The position numbers and the translations under genes were made by a program. Positions 54,251 through 64,000 of a DNA stretch of 64,000 nucleotides are shown here, piece by piece; positions within the stretch are counted from its first letter, which is position 1; the number at the start of each line of letters is the position of its first letter. The notes beneath the pieces were generated by a model, which searched no databases, had not been told where the DNA came from, and saw only the letters and a list, made by a program, of their open reading frames with translations. The DNA is from Paragorgia papillata (taxonomy: Eukaryota; Cnidaria; Anthozoa; Scleralcyonacea; Coralliidae), in contig JAWNZC010000091.1 of assembly GCA_035771165.1 (NCBI GenBank), positions 394,501 to 458,500 on the forward strand, in the 5' to 3' direction.

Positions 54251-54591
54251 TGCGTGAACAAACAAGCGTATTATAATAGTACTTTTTAAACACTACACAT
54301 TTTGGTTAATCGTATCTCTCAAGATAATAGTTGACTATTAAGTACTCTTTCATTTAGCAATGACGATTAATCATGTGTCATACCTTTGTTTTAGCAAGAA
54401 AATAGAGCTGAATATAGCAAATAACTTCTACTTAACATTATTTATTATTTTACACTAATGTTCATTGTACGGACTACTGGTAATCGTAAATAATCTGTGA
54501 AAGAAAGGGGTTAACCATCGGTTAATCCTTCACTACGTACACAGTCAGTACGTCAAATTATTTATATCCTACTTATACAACCTCAGACATT

Positions 54592-54775
54592 AATCGTTGG
54601 GACACTTGAGATTTTTCGTATTCAACCCTCATGCCCCTATTCAATGTTGAAATATTTCGCGCGTTTATCAACTGGAATAAAAAAAAAATCAAAACACACA
54701 TTAACGGACACTAGTGAACAACATTGAATAGGGGGAGAGGGGGAAAGCTTTAAGTGTCCCAACATTTTTGACCGA
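54592..54775. mobile_element. MITE-like element, copy 2
   Basis: Same ends as copy 1: GTTGGGACACTTGAGA and TTTAAGTGTCCCAAC. The inner hairpin CCCCTATTCAATGTTG / CAACATTGAATAGGGGGAG is perfect. Confidence 0.75.
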
Positions 54776-55474
54776 GATTGAAGTCCCAGGCTCTCTCTTC
54801 GCTGTTTTAATAAGGGCGTCTGTGCCCGAGCGCTGCACGAGAGAGCATCCTGCTCGTAAAAGAAAATATTTTCAACTGCTGTAATACCAGGTGAGTAATT
54901 TTGATTTGTTTTATTACTTGTTCCAACCTAATTACTAAGAACCTGCTTGACCTCGATCTGTGGTTAAATCAAGCTTATTATTTGATATTTACACCACTTG
55001 ACCTGTATTTGAGTATTTATAATGACGCGGTGCTCAGTCGATAATTCGTGTTTGCAGAATGTTGTGATAATTTATTGTTATATTTCGCATTGTGTAATGT
55101 CATGTGTATTTAAAATTGAATGGTTAACATTCGTAAGTTATTACAACGAATATTTTTACAAAGTACAGAAAATATTGAAGGTGATGAACTCATTAAACTT
55201 TTAGGTGAACTGCTGGACGTCGAAGAACGAATTTACTGATTTATCGACCAGTTTAATCAAAGCCCTTATTTTAGGATTTCTTAGTTAATGAAACGTGCAT
55301 GTTTAAAACTTACATATGGTTTACCATTTCTTTCCTAATGAAGGTATGTCAAGCATAAACAATTTGTGTTTTAACCTTGTCAAATGTATAAAATACTTTC
55401 TAGAGCACCTTGAGCGGTGACATTGACCTAGATACCAGTCTCATCAAATACGCGCGTGCACGACGGGACCAGGC
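54776..55474. other. No gene recognised
   Basis: No supported feature; short frames only. Confidence 0.3.
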
Positions 55475-55645
55475 TGGGCCGTCTCTGCTTCACTAATTGA
55501 CGTACCAAATGCTGTTATATTAGTGTCGTCAGCAAACAAGTGTGTTGTTGTGAATTCTAGGCAATTAGGCAAATCATTGATGTAAATCAGAAGCAGAAGC
55601 GGTCCCAAAACTGATCCCTGAGGAACCCAATACTGAGGAACCCCC
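55475..55645 (-). pseudogene. Non-LTR reverse transcriptase fragment
   Basis: On the minus strand: [19 protein letters not shown], then [11 protein letters not shown] (the FADD active-site box). These are RT motifs of CR1/L2/RTE-type LINEs. A short duplication repeats GTTCCTCAG at the 5' edge. No ends recognised. Confidence 0.8.
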
Positions 55646-57367
55646 TATCGATTTCAAAGCAGAGAATTCACCATCGACACAACAAAGTTGCGTATATATC
55701 ACGGCGGGCACGGAAGACGTCAAAATCGGAAAATGGTAAAATTTGTGCGGATTTTACCTGAAGTTCTGGGGTCTGGGCACTAGTTTGATTACCTTCCTAT
55801 ACCGGCTCTTTGTACCCCTTTCCTGCTTTGTGGGGAGTCGATACAAAATATTGGATAAAATCATCACTTTGCTAAAGGACGGAGCTTCATTTTGATAGCA
55901 AAACGGTTAAAATCGAGTGAATACAACCGCCTCACAAATGGTTTGCGCTGGTCCATTTTTCCGTGTTGGCTATGGTTTCGTAATTTCACAAAAAAGGTAA
56001 GATTTTCACCCTTGTATTATCTTTTTATTTAGCCTCGATTTATTTGGTGTACTTGTTTGGTTCCAAAGGTGGTCATTTGCTGTACGAAGAAATACACCAA
56101 TATCCTTTATCCCAAAGTATTTATTTCTAAACACAAACCCAAGTTAATACACACAGTACTAAAATATAAACATGTTGGAATGTTTACACGAGGAGCTCTA
56201 CTCACCAAGACACACCTCACCGCAGAACGTTAGCCACAATAACAGTGACACAGGTCATGTTAGCCACAGTCAGACATCTTTAGCTCCCTCGTATGTTTTT
56301 TGTTTTTAGCATTTTGTTTTTATCTCACTATATTTTGCCCTGTTTTATCGTCGTGTTGAGTGCGGGGAAGCAATTTAAAGTTGGTGCTCCGACGAAAGCT
56401 AGTGGAATACAACAGCTCGAAAATGACACAACATTAAATAATAATACTGCATTGTGATTAAAAACCATTTGCCAGTATTATAAGAAAGTAGGAGCTACAG
56501 TAAATCCTAACAATTAGATGAATATTTATTGAGGGAGGCTTTTACTTAATTTGATTAATTGAATACTAAATGACATTCAGACAGTAAGAGCTGGTTTTTC
56601 TGCATATGATATAAAATCATAAGCAGGTCTGTCATTTGTATATTTTATACAACATGACTGACAATTTTCTTAGAGTTCACTGTACAGTAGTTGGCCCAAA
56701 TCAAACAAAATTGTCAGCATAGATAGAGCCCTGCTTTACATGCTTTGGACAATCAACATCACTGTATTGTTGTTGACCTATAAATAAACAAACACAAAAG
56801 TACAGAATTTAACAACTTTATAATTCTAGAATGCTTTTGAAACTGGCATAGTTATATTTCCCTGTATAATCAGATTGTATTTTTGGATCAATCAAAAATA
56901 AGACTTTATATTTTTTATATTTCTTGGGTAGTGAACTCAAGGTTGTCTGAGAAACAAGCAATTTTATTTGATGATTTTGAAATTGATATAACATTGTTTA
57001 ACTGGTTGATTAATATACAGTGTGGTAGTGGCCGGGTATTCAAAAGTAATAACTAGCTGGTTCAGTATAGTTTTAATTCAACAAAAACAATTAAAACCAT
57101 GCACCAGTTCTTTTTAATACTTGTGTGAATTATTAACCTCTCTTTCTTTTCATTGTTTTTAGATGGTTTGCACTGTTTTCAAACTTGGTTATTTGATGTG
57201 GCTTCAAATATTTTGTTACATGTAGATTCATGGTGAAAGCCTCATTCATGAAGTGCATTTGCTGCTAGGACTATGTAATTGTAAATGAACTTCTTGTGAA
57301 GATGTTGTTCTCTGGTCACATGTACACAACTTTATTAATGTAATAACTATTTTGAGACAAGTTTTAG
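55646..57367. other. Long stretch without a gene
   Basis: AT-rich sequence with no frame above background, no RNA gene and no tandem repeat I can support. Confidence 0.3.
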
Positions 57368-57473
57368 TGACAGTAATATTATATTTAATATTTGTTTTTG
57401 GTCTTAAAGAATGTTCTTATCAGGAATAATCATTCCAGCAACAATTAAATATAATATTTTTATCACTGGATTT
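57368..57473. repeat. Imperfect inverted repeat
   Basis: CAGTAATATTATATTTAATA and its near-complement (ATTAAATATAATATT) about 55 bases apart. Possible small MITE. Confidence 0.45.
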
Positions 57474-58859
57474 TATACAAGCTTGAATATCTCATTAATT
57501 TGAGAATATGTCTTTTTAATATTGTTGATGCAAACCTGTGAATTTGTTTAATACATTTGCCAGACTAGCTCGGTTAAGCAAGATGCATGCAGTCACTAAA
57601 CAATCCCTCGCAGGCATCACTGTGTTTAATGTTATGATTATATTATTATAATGAACAATTAAACAAATTTACAACGTGTAACATTCTTATGTTGAATGTA
57701 CATGTACTGCATCAGATTATTTATTAAAATAAATTGTCAATTCACACAGAAACAAGATGTTTGTCCTTTTTACCTTTAATATTTTCGAAAAATCTGACTT
57801 CCACATACGTGTCAGGGATTACAGCTAACGAGGATAGGTACTTTTTAATATACATGCTACGTCCGTGAAAGATGAAATGTTTTTTAGCTAAACCAACAAG
57901 AATAGACCTGCATGGTGAAGAGCTTCAAAGGAGAACAAAGTTTGGATAATTTCTGTGTTTTTCGGTCGTAAGCATCGCAGTGTACTGGTTAAAACATTCT
58001 CGACAGAAATCAGCGAATAATTCCGCGTCTCCAAACAACAATCTTAAGTATTTTTTTTTAAATGTTCTTCGCAAATCCTAATCCAAAACATCTCCCTTAA
58101 AGTACCCATACTCAAACTAATCCACCATTTTGAATAAATTTATTGTATACTTGTGCGAGAATCCGCTGAACCCAGTGAATGGCGAACATTCCGATTTTGA
58201 TTCTCCCGTGGCCGCCGTGTATATATATATATGTAATATTTAACAGTTATTCCACGAACTCGAGTCATATGAGCTGATAGTCGACCTGTTTTATTATATA
58301 CACAAGCTCTGGATATGAACAGCATAAAATTGAAAATTTATTATAGTAATTGAATAGATTTAATTTTCTCTCTACATCCGCCATGCGTAATGAAGACAGA
58401 ATGTGAATAAATTATGTCACGTGAAAGTGAAACGGCGAAGGCATTCATAACAGTCCGAACTCCGAACGAAGAAAGTTTCGCTCTGCAAAACAACTTTTTA
58501 CCGATCGAAAAAACCGTATTTATGATAGAACTGAGTTCAACAAAGTCAGTTGTAAATGTTAACATTGCACTGGTGAAAATTAAACACCCGACTTTTTGTC
58601 GTGGAGCTGTTGCGTTTGTTGAATGTAATCGACTGATTGTTGACAACTGTCGTCGACTGTGCATCAAGTTGACCAAAAGAAACCAAAGGAACATCGGCTG
58701 AACTACTTACTGTCTTCCTGTGTAGAAATCTGGTTCTCTTTATCCGGGTTTGTTTGATTCACGATTGCAGGAATTGCCGAGTCGTTGGGGCTAATGTAGC
58801 TGCTCAAAATCGAAGACATGATCTCCTGTTGACGTGCGGATGGCCAGCTGCTGTAAGCA
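57474..58859. other. No gene recognised
   Basis: Contains an open frame of 95 codons at 58414-58701, with overlapping open frames on the other strand; no family motif, so not called a gene. A short (TA)n tract is near 58221-58232. Confidence 0.3.
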
Positions 58860-59142
58860 AGGGCGGATTTAGGATATTGAAAACCTCAGTAAAAGTGGTG
58901 GTCACTGTTTAGGGGGGCCTCCGGAAATTTTTTGAAATTGGGCTCTCTAAAACGGCATTTCCCACGATTTGACAGCACATTTGAGCAAAATTTTGAAACT
59001 TTTAAAACATATTTTAAATGGCACATTTTATTGAGGGCCGTATGTTAGATAACCTTTTTGGTTAATACGTCTTTTCCCTCGTGAAATAAAGTTTTATTCT
59101 ATTCCATTCCATTCCATTCCATTCCATTCCATTCCATTCTAT
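58860..59142. mobile_element. TE remnants ending in a LINE-like tail
   Basis: It opens with AAGGGCGGATTTAGG, like a hAT end. It closes with CCCTCGTGAAATAAAGTTTT followed by (ATTCC)n at about 59096-59142, typical of CR1/L2-type LINE 3' tails. The two may be different elements. Confidence 0.5.
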
Positions 59143-59786
59143 TATGTTTACAAAACATTTGTCCAAATTGGATGTTCAGCATTTATATTTTTACAAACCT
59201 AACTAAAATATTAGCCAAACGAGAAAAAACACCCATGCATGCCTTCCAAAATTAACTAAATATTCATTGTCTCAAAGACCTTGTAGTGTGTAATTTTCTC
59301 TAATTTAATAAATTATATGTTATCTACCGTAACATTGATATAAGCTAATTAGATAAACCTGGGGTCATATTTCACGCTGTTAAAATCTCGGTTAAAATAT
59401 ATCTTATCAGAGCAAGATAGCGAGACTAACCATAATTTGAAAACAGTTATTCATTTCAAAATCATGAAAAGAAAGATCCAATTTAACGTTGAACTAAACC
59501 ATGGCTTAAGGATCAATTGATCCTTTCAAATTCATATATAAGAGCTCCTGGCAAGCGTGGAATATGCTAATGCCGCCTTGCTGAATAAATATGTCTGAAC
59601 TCCGAACTCAGACTTCACTAGGACGCAAAATGATAAATAATACGGTATTGAGACTGGACAAAAACACATATTCGACACTAGACTGTTTGTATATAAAAAT
59701 ATAAAATCTTTAATGCCCATCTTAGATTTAGAAAAATACAATGGGTTTACAATTATGCAATAAACTATGATAAAATTTACAATATA
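59143..59786. other. No gene recognised
   Basis: AT-rich; no supported feature. Confidence 0.3.
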
Positions 59787-60475
59787 TTACATCAGTTCCT
59801 TTTAAATAGGTCAGATATTTCGGTAAATAATACGCAGCATGGCTTTACTGAAAATCGGTCTACAATATCTGCATTAACAGTCGTATCCCAAGAATGGTAT
59901 AATGTTACAGACAATTCGAAAGAAGGTAGATCCGGAGTGCATGCATTATTTTTGGACTTTCGAAAACCCTTTGATCTTGTGAACCATGGAATTCTCCTTA
60001 GAAAATTGGCAGAACTTAACGTCAACAAATGGTTCTGGTTATGGATGAAAAGTTATTTGGAGGAAAGGAGTCAACAAGTCAACTTTAATAGATGGCATAA
60101 AGTCTGGGTCAATGCCATGCCTTGCTGGAGTACCTCAAGGTTCAGTTATATTCCCTACTCTGTTTAACGTTCACATAAATAACCTAGGACTCGCTTCCGG
60201 GAAATCTCAATATTAGTACGTGTAAATATGCGGACATTTCCACCCAGTACGAAATTGTCCAGCAAGATGATAACAGCCATATCCAACAAGCTTTGAATGC
60301 TGTGAATGATTGGGCTGCCACAAATAAAATGCAACTTAATATGAAAAAAACTAAAGATATGTGGATATGTTTTAGAAACGCTATTGAACAGCCACCACCA
60401 CTCACTACTGGTAATGACACGATTGAAAGAGTTACTTCTTTTAAATTACTTGGAGTATGGTTTCAAAACAATGCG
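59787..60475 (+). pseudogene. Older non-LTR reverse transcriptase fragment
   Basis: RT blocks in order: QHGFTENRSTISALT, ALFLDFRKPFDLVNHGILL (motif A), GVPQGSVIFPTLF (motif B), KYADISTQYEIVQ (the active-site YADD box with one Asp lost) and AVNDWAATNKMQLNMKKTK. Several frameshifts. It stops abruptly at 60475, where the next LINE begins, so it was probably interrupted by that insertion. Confidence 0.85.
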
Positions 60476-60795
60476 TGAATGAACGAATGACGTGCGCAGA
60501 ATTATACGGCATCATGGCGGTTGGTCATGGATTCTTCCGTCCGCGCAATCTTCTTATTTTCCATCTTTACCTGGTTTTCGGAGGGCCAATCGTGAAAACA
60601 CATAGAAACAAACTTTCCGAACCTATTGCTGTGATTCTTTTTGTATCTCGAGACTTTGTTGGGGTTAAAATACCGGTTTTCAAGATTCGTCGTCAACGGT
60701 CAACTATAAAACCGTTATCAAGTTTTTCATTATTTCTCCGCGGGAGTAGACTTTTCCTCAATGCCTCCATAGTAACAATTCTCATATCTTTATCT

Positions 60796-60822
60796 GGTGA
60801 TATTGAAAGTAATCCTGGACCG
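60796..60822 (+). other. 2A ribosome-skipping motif in LINE ORF
   Basis: The codons spell GDIESNPGP, fitting the 2A consensus D(V/I)ExNPGP, preceded by a hydrophobic LNASIVTILISLS stretch. In 2A, the ribosome skips the Gly-Pro bond, releasing the upstream peptide. 2A motifs at the N-terminus of APE-type LINEs are known from invertebrates. The upstream hydrophobic part may also act as a signal sequence. Confidence 0.85.
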
Positions 60823-61559
60823 AAGATTGACAGAATGCAAAATGCCCCAAGAGGAGTTAATATAAACGCCAGAAATAGTGGGCAACAGGAGAACTCTCAT
60901 TCTTCCGTGAACTGTGTTCTTCTCAACGCAAGAAGTCTGAAGAGTGCTCATAAGAAACTTAATCAATCTACTTCAAACATTGCTTGCTTACAGAATTTGA
61001 TGTACACTGAAAACATTGATGTGGCATTTATTACGGAAACCTGGCTTAAAGAAACTATCCTAAACAATGAAATTCTGCCAAACACGGACTTTATTATTTT
61101 TCGGAAAGACAGACAAGTATCTCGTGGAGGAGGAGTACTACTGGCGGTAAGAACTTCCTTATTTAATTCAGTCAAACCAGTTCATATCCCTACTAAATTG
61201 GAAGTTGTATCATGTGAAGTTAAATCTACCAACGGCAAGTTTCTTTTCTGTGCGTGCTACAGACCGCCTAGTTCTGACTCGAGTTGGCGTATTGAATTTA
61301 GTGACTTTCTGAAAAAAACACGCGATACCTATGATAAAGTCGTAATTGGTGGGGATTTTAATCTTCCTAATATCAACTGGGAGTCCATAGAAAACACCGT
61401 TGGGACTGAAGAAGTTGAATTTACGGAAATTTTGAATGACTACTTTTTAACTCAATTATCGACCACGCCAACCCGTTGCGATAACGTGCTTGATCTCGTC
61501 ATTACGAGCACACCTGATGTCGTATCAATTCGCGAATAGCCCCGTTCTCGAACTTGAAT

Positions 61560-61760
61560 TTCATGTGAGTAGAGTTTAGTTGGTCTCTCCTGTGCTTCGA
61601 GGGTTTTTCGCAGGGTTCTGCGGTTTTCCTCCCTCCGTAAAATCAACACGTTAGGTCTTAGCTTATGTCGTGCACTTTTAACATGAGCCTCTGGCTCGGA
61701 TGATTGGGCGACCACATCCTGTGTTTACGACGTTAAATAAATCATTACTCATTACTCATT
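61560..61760 (+). mobile_element. SINE-like insertion in the LINE endonuclease/RT junction
   Basis: Sequence with CGAGGGTTTTTCGCAGGG and TGCGGTTTTCCTCCCTCC, ending in AAATAAATC and (ATTACTC)n. Such tails and GGTTTTCCTCC words are common in invertebrate SINEs (recalled). It breaks the endonuclease-RT frame; its exact 5' edge and target duplication are unclear. Confidence 0.5.
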
Positions 61761-64000
61761 ACACACTATTCGATATTGAAATGAAAATCAAAGCTCCTAG
61801 ATCAACTCGCAGTTTCGTGTATGACTACAGGCGGACTAATTTTAACGAACTTCGCGACGCAATTGAAACACACAACCAGCTGTCTGCTGTTATAGATTCA
61901 TCTTTGAGCATTAATGAAAACTGGTCAAAATGGAAAAACACCTTTAAAACAATAATTTCTCAATTTGTTCCAACGAAACAGTTAAAAAGAAACCCGCCAT
62001 GGTTCTCTGGTGAAATTCTACATACCATCCATCTAAAAGAGTCATTTCGAAAAAAGTTGAAACATTCCCCAAGTGAATATTTGCACAAAAAATATAAAGA
62101 GCTCAGAAGTCAAGCTAAATATCTGATCTCCACAGCGCGAGAAAATTTTTTCAGCCTTTTATCGACGGATTTAAAATTCAATCCAAAACGCTTCTGGTCA
62201 GTGTTTATTTAAGCTTTCGTCCAAAAAATCAAGTCTACCGGAATCTATTTCATTGGCAAACGCTAACAACGATGTAAGCAGAACTGTTGCGTCCAGTCCA
62301 AAATCGATTGCTGACCTTTTTAACAAATATTTTTCTTCCATATTTCACACGGAAACCCTCGCGGCAACACATGAAACCCAGAAAACGCTTTCTAATCAAC
62401 AAACCCTATCAGATATCAACCTGACAGAAGAAGAAATATTGTATTTCTTGAGAGCGTTAAACGTACACAAAGCCACTGGACCCGACGGCATATCAAATCG
62501 AATCTTAAAAGAAACTGCTGAACAGATTGCCCCCTCGCTATGTTTGTTGTTCAACCTATCTTTGCAGTCTGGTACCTTTCCTGATGAATGGAAAACAAGT
62601 AATATCGTTCCTGTATTTAAGAAAGGTAATAAGGATTACGTTGAGAACTACCGTCCAATTTCCCTACTCTCAAACATTTCAAAACTGCTGGAACGTTGTA
62701 TATTGGCCAAGATAAGAGACCATTTGTTACAATACATCAATCCAAACCAACATGGATTCATTCCTGGGAAATCTTGCTCCACACAGCTGGTACAGGTTCT
62801 GGAATGCATTGGCCATCAACTTGACTTGGGAAAACAGACGGACGTAATCTACCTGGATATGAGTAAAGCGTTTGATAGAGTTCGCCACAGCGTAATTCTT
62901 GAAAAACTAGGAGATATAAATATCCATGGAAACCTCCATTCTTGGTTTTGTTCTTACTTATCGGGACGCAAACAGCGCGTTACTATTCCAGGAGCTCTTC
63001 GTCTACGCTTCCAGTAACATCAGGCGTCCCACAAGGATCTATTCTTGGTCCAATTCTCTTCCTGCTCTACGTTAACGACCTACACGACTCTGTGGCGTCT
63101 TCATCCATTGTTTGTTTTGCTGACGACACGAAACTGTTTAAGACCATAAACTCCTCTTCGGATGCGGATCTCCTCCAAGAAGACCTAAACAAACTGAACG
63201 ATTGGTCACTGTCTTCTGGATTAAACTTCAACAAGCAGAAAACAAAGTGCCAAACGATCACTCGTAGAAAGGTTCCAGTGTATCATCAATACACTCTCAG
63301 AGGGCAGACCATCGAAAAGCTTGAAGCAGAGCGTGATCTTGGTGTATGGGTGACCCATGACTTAACCTGGTGCAAACAGGTTGCTGCCCAAGTTACAACC
63401 GCGAACAGGTTTCTTGGCTGCGTCCGTCGCTCTTTGGGGGAGATCACTGACATTTCAGTTCGACGAACAATATACCTTGCTATTGTTCGACCACACCTCG
63501 GATACGCAACCCAGGTGTGGTCACCGCAATCTATTGACCTGATCAGACGTGTCTAAAGAGTGCAACGCCATGCTACTAAAGTTATCCTGAATCTACCATT
63601 TCGCACCACGACAACCTACAAACAACGACTACTGTCTCTACAATTGTTTCCAATTTCCTACTGGCATGAATATCTCGACTTAACCTTCTTCTTCAAAGCT
63701 GTGAACAACCTAATCGAAATCAACCCTGACATCCTACCTACTCCATATATGCCACTCAGAACAACAAGAAACAACTCAAACCCCAATATTCTTCACTTCC
63801 GTCCTCGCAAATGTAGAACAGTCACCTTTCAACGATCTTTCTTTACAAGAATGTGTAGAACATGGAACACTCTACCGTGCGAAATGCGTAGAAAGGGAAC
63901 CACTCTTAGACAGTTCAAGAGCCAGCTTCAGCTTTACTACCAGGTAGCAGTGGAGCAGCTGTACGACCCTGAAGACCCGAGGTCATGGAAAACCATCTGC

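Larger units (their letters stand above)
60480..64000 (+). mobile_element. CR1/L2-type LINE with N-terminal 2A, continues beyond window
   Basis: ORF parts in order: N-terminal hydrophobic leader and 2A motif, APE-type endonuclease, SINE-like insertion, RT, and a C-terminal region open to base 64000. Frame breaks are listed with the ORF. Its 3' end is outside the window. Confidence 0.85.
60514..64000 (+). pseudogene. LINE ORF2: 2A, APE endonuclease and reverse transcriptase, broken
   Basis: I take the ATG at 60514 (ATCATGG context). 2A is at 60796-60822. The endonuclease reads VNCVLLNARSLKSAHKK, DVAFITETWLKE, FLFCACYRPPSSDS and VVIGGDFNLPNINWES. A SINE-like insertion at about 61560-61760 interrupts it. 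RT resumes with KAPRSTRSFVYDYRR, then FRKKLKHSP, KATGPDGISNRILKE, VPVFKKGNKDYVENYRPISL, VIYLDMSKAFDRVRH, SGVPQGSILGPILFLLYVND and CFADDTKLF (FADD at 63116-63127). Shifts near 62210-62250 and 63000, and a TAA at 63554-63556, break it. The end of the window is in frame (DPEDPRSWKTIC). Copies of this type nick target DNA and prime cDNA synthesis there. Confidence 0.9.

Noticed and set aside
58414..58701. 95-codon plus-strand frame with an overlapping minus-strand frame
   Set aside because: No recognisable domain, splice context or promoter.

Overview
The window looks like metazoan genomic DNA, most probably from a cnidarian or another marine invertebrate (inference from intron-bearing TE genes, SAM-domain TE proteins, a 2A-bearing LINE, a tyrosine-recombinase retroelement and Polinton remains). 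It holds almost no clear single-copy host gene. It is a stack of mobile elements, satellites and one AT-rich virus-like gene block, many nested inside one another.

Layout. 1-4742 is a compact, AT-rich, intronless, virus-like block: a coiled-coil/membrane protein open to the window start, an acidic protein, two small PriCT-2-like proteins, an unknown protein, a large zinc-ribbon protein with PriCT-2-like modules and a LamG-like lectin. Convergent genes are separated by perfect or near-perfect palindromes, and start codons follow a TAATAAAG / TAAATAAA-type motif. 5015-8357 is a decayed Polinton/adintovirus-type segment (packaging ATPase, C2H2 protein, protein-primed DNA polymerase B, all minus strand), cut at its polymerase N-terminus by a 1.24-kb macrosatellite. 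The satellite (8344-11881 and 23868-29820, about 7.6 units) is split by a complete 11,986-bp CACTA-like transposon (11882-23867; CACTCT ends, TG duplication, arrays of a GGTGTGTTA subterminal motif). The transposon carries two divergent multi-exon genes: a C2H2/DDE-type transposase (plus strand, 11 phase-consistent exons, two in-frame stops) and a SAM-domain partner (minus strand).

29821-38450 contains another palindromic array, microsatellites, a possible multi-exon gene with a methylase-like last exon, two divergent host-like gene starts separated by a helically spaced array of AP-1-type sites, and a 140-150 bp intronic satellite. 39097-44318 is a minus-strand tyrosine-recombinase (DIRS/Ngaro-like) retroelement with Gag, RT-RNase H, YR and an upstream SGNH-hydrolase ORF. 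44932-48357 is a hAT element with a perfect 8-bp target duplication. 48700-55650 holds foldback repeats, a MITE pair, a broken Tc1-like transposase and a LINE fragment. 59787-64000 is an old RT fragment interrupted by a CR1/L2-type LINE with an N-terminal 2A motif and a SINE-like insertion; it runs off the window end.

How it works together: there is no single pathway. The organising principle is nesting: old Polinton, then satellite, then CACTA-like transposon, then a 5S-derived SINE in its intron; and old LINE, then newer LINE, then SINE. Many reading frames are broken by single-base indels, which may be true decay or long-read assembly error. All family calls are made by eye from motifs, splice phase and repeat structure.
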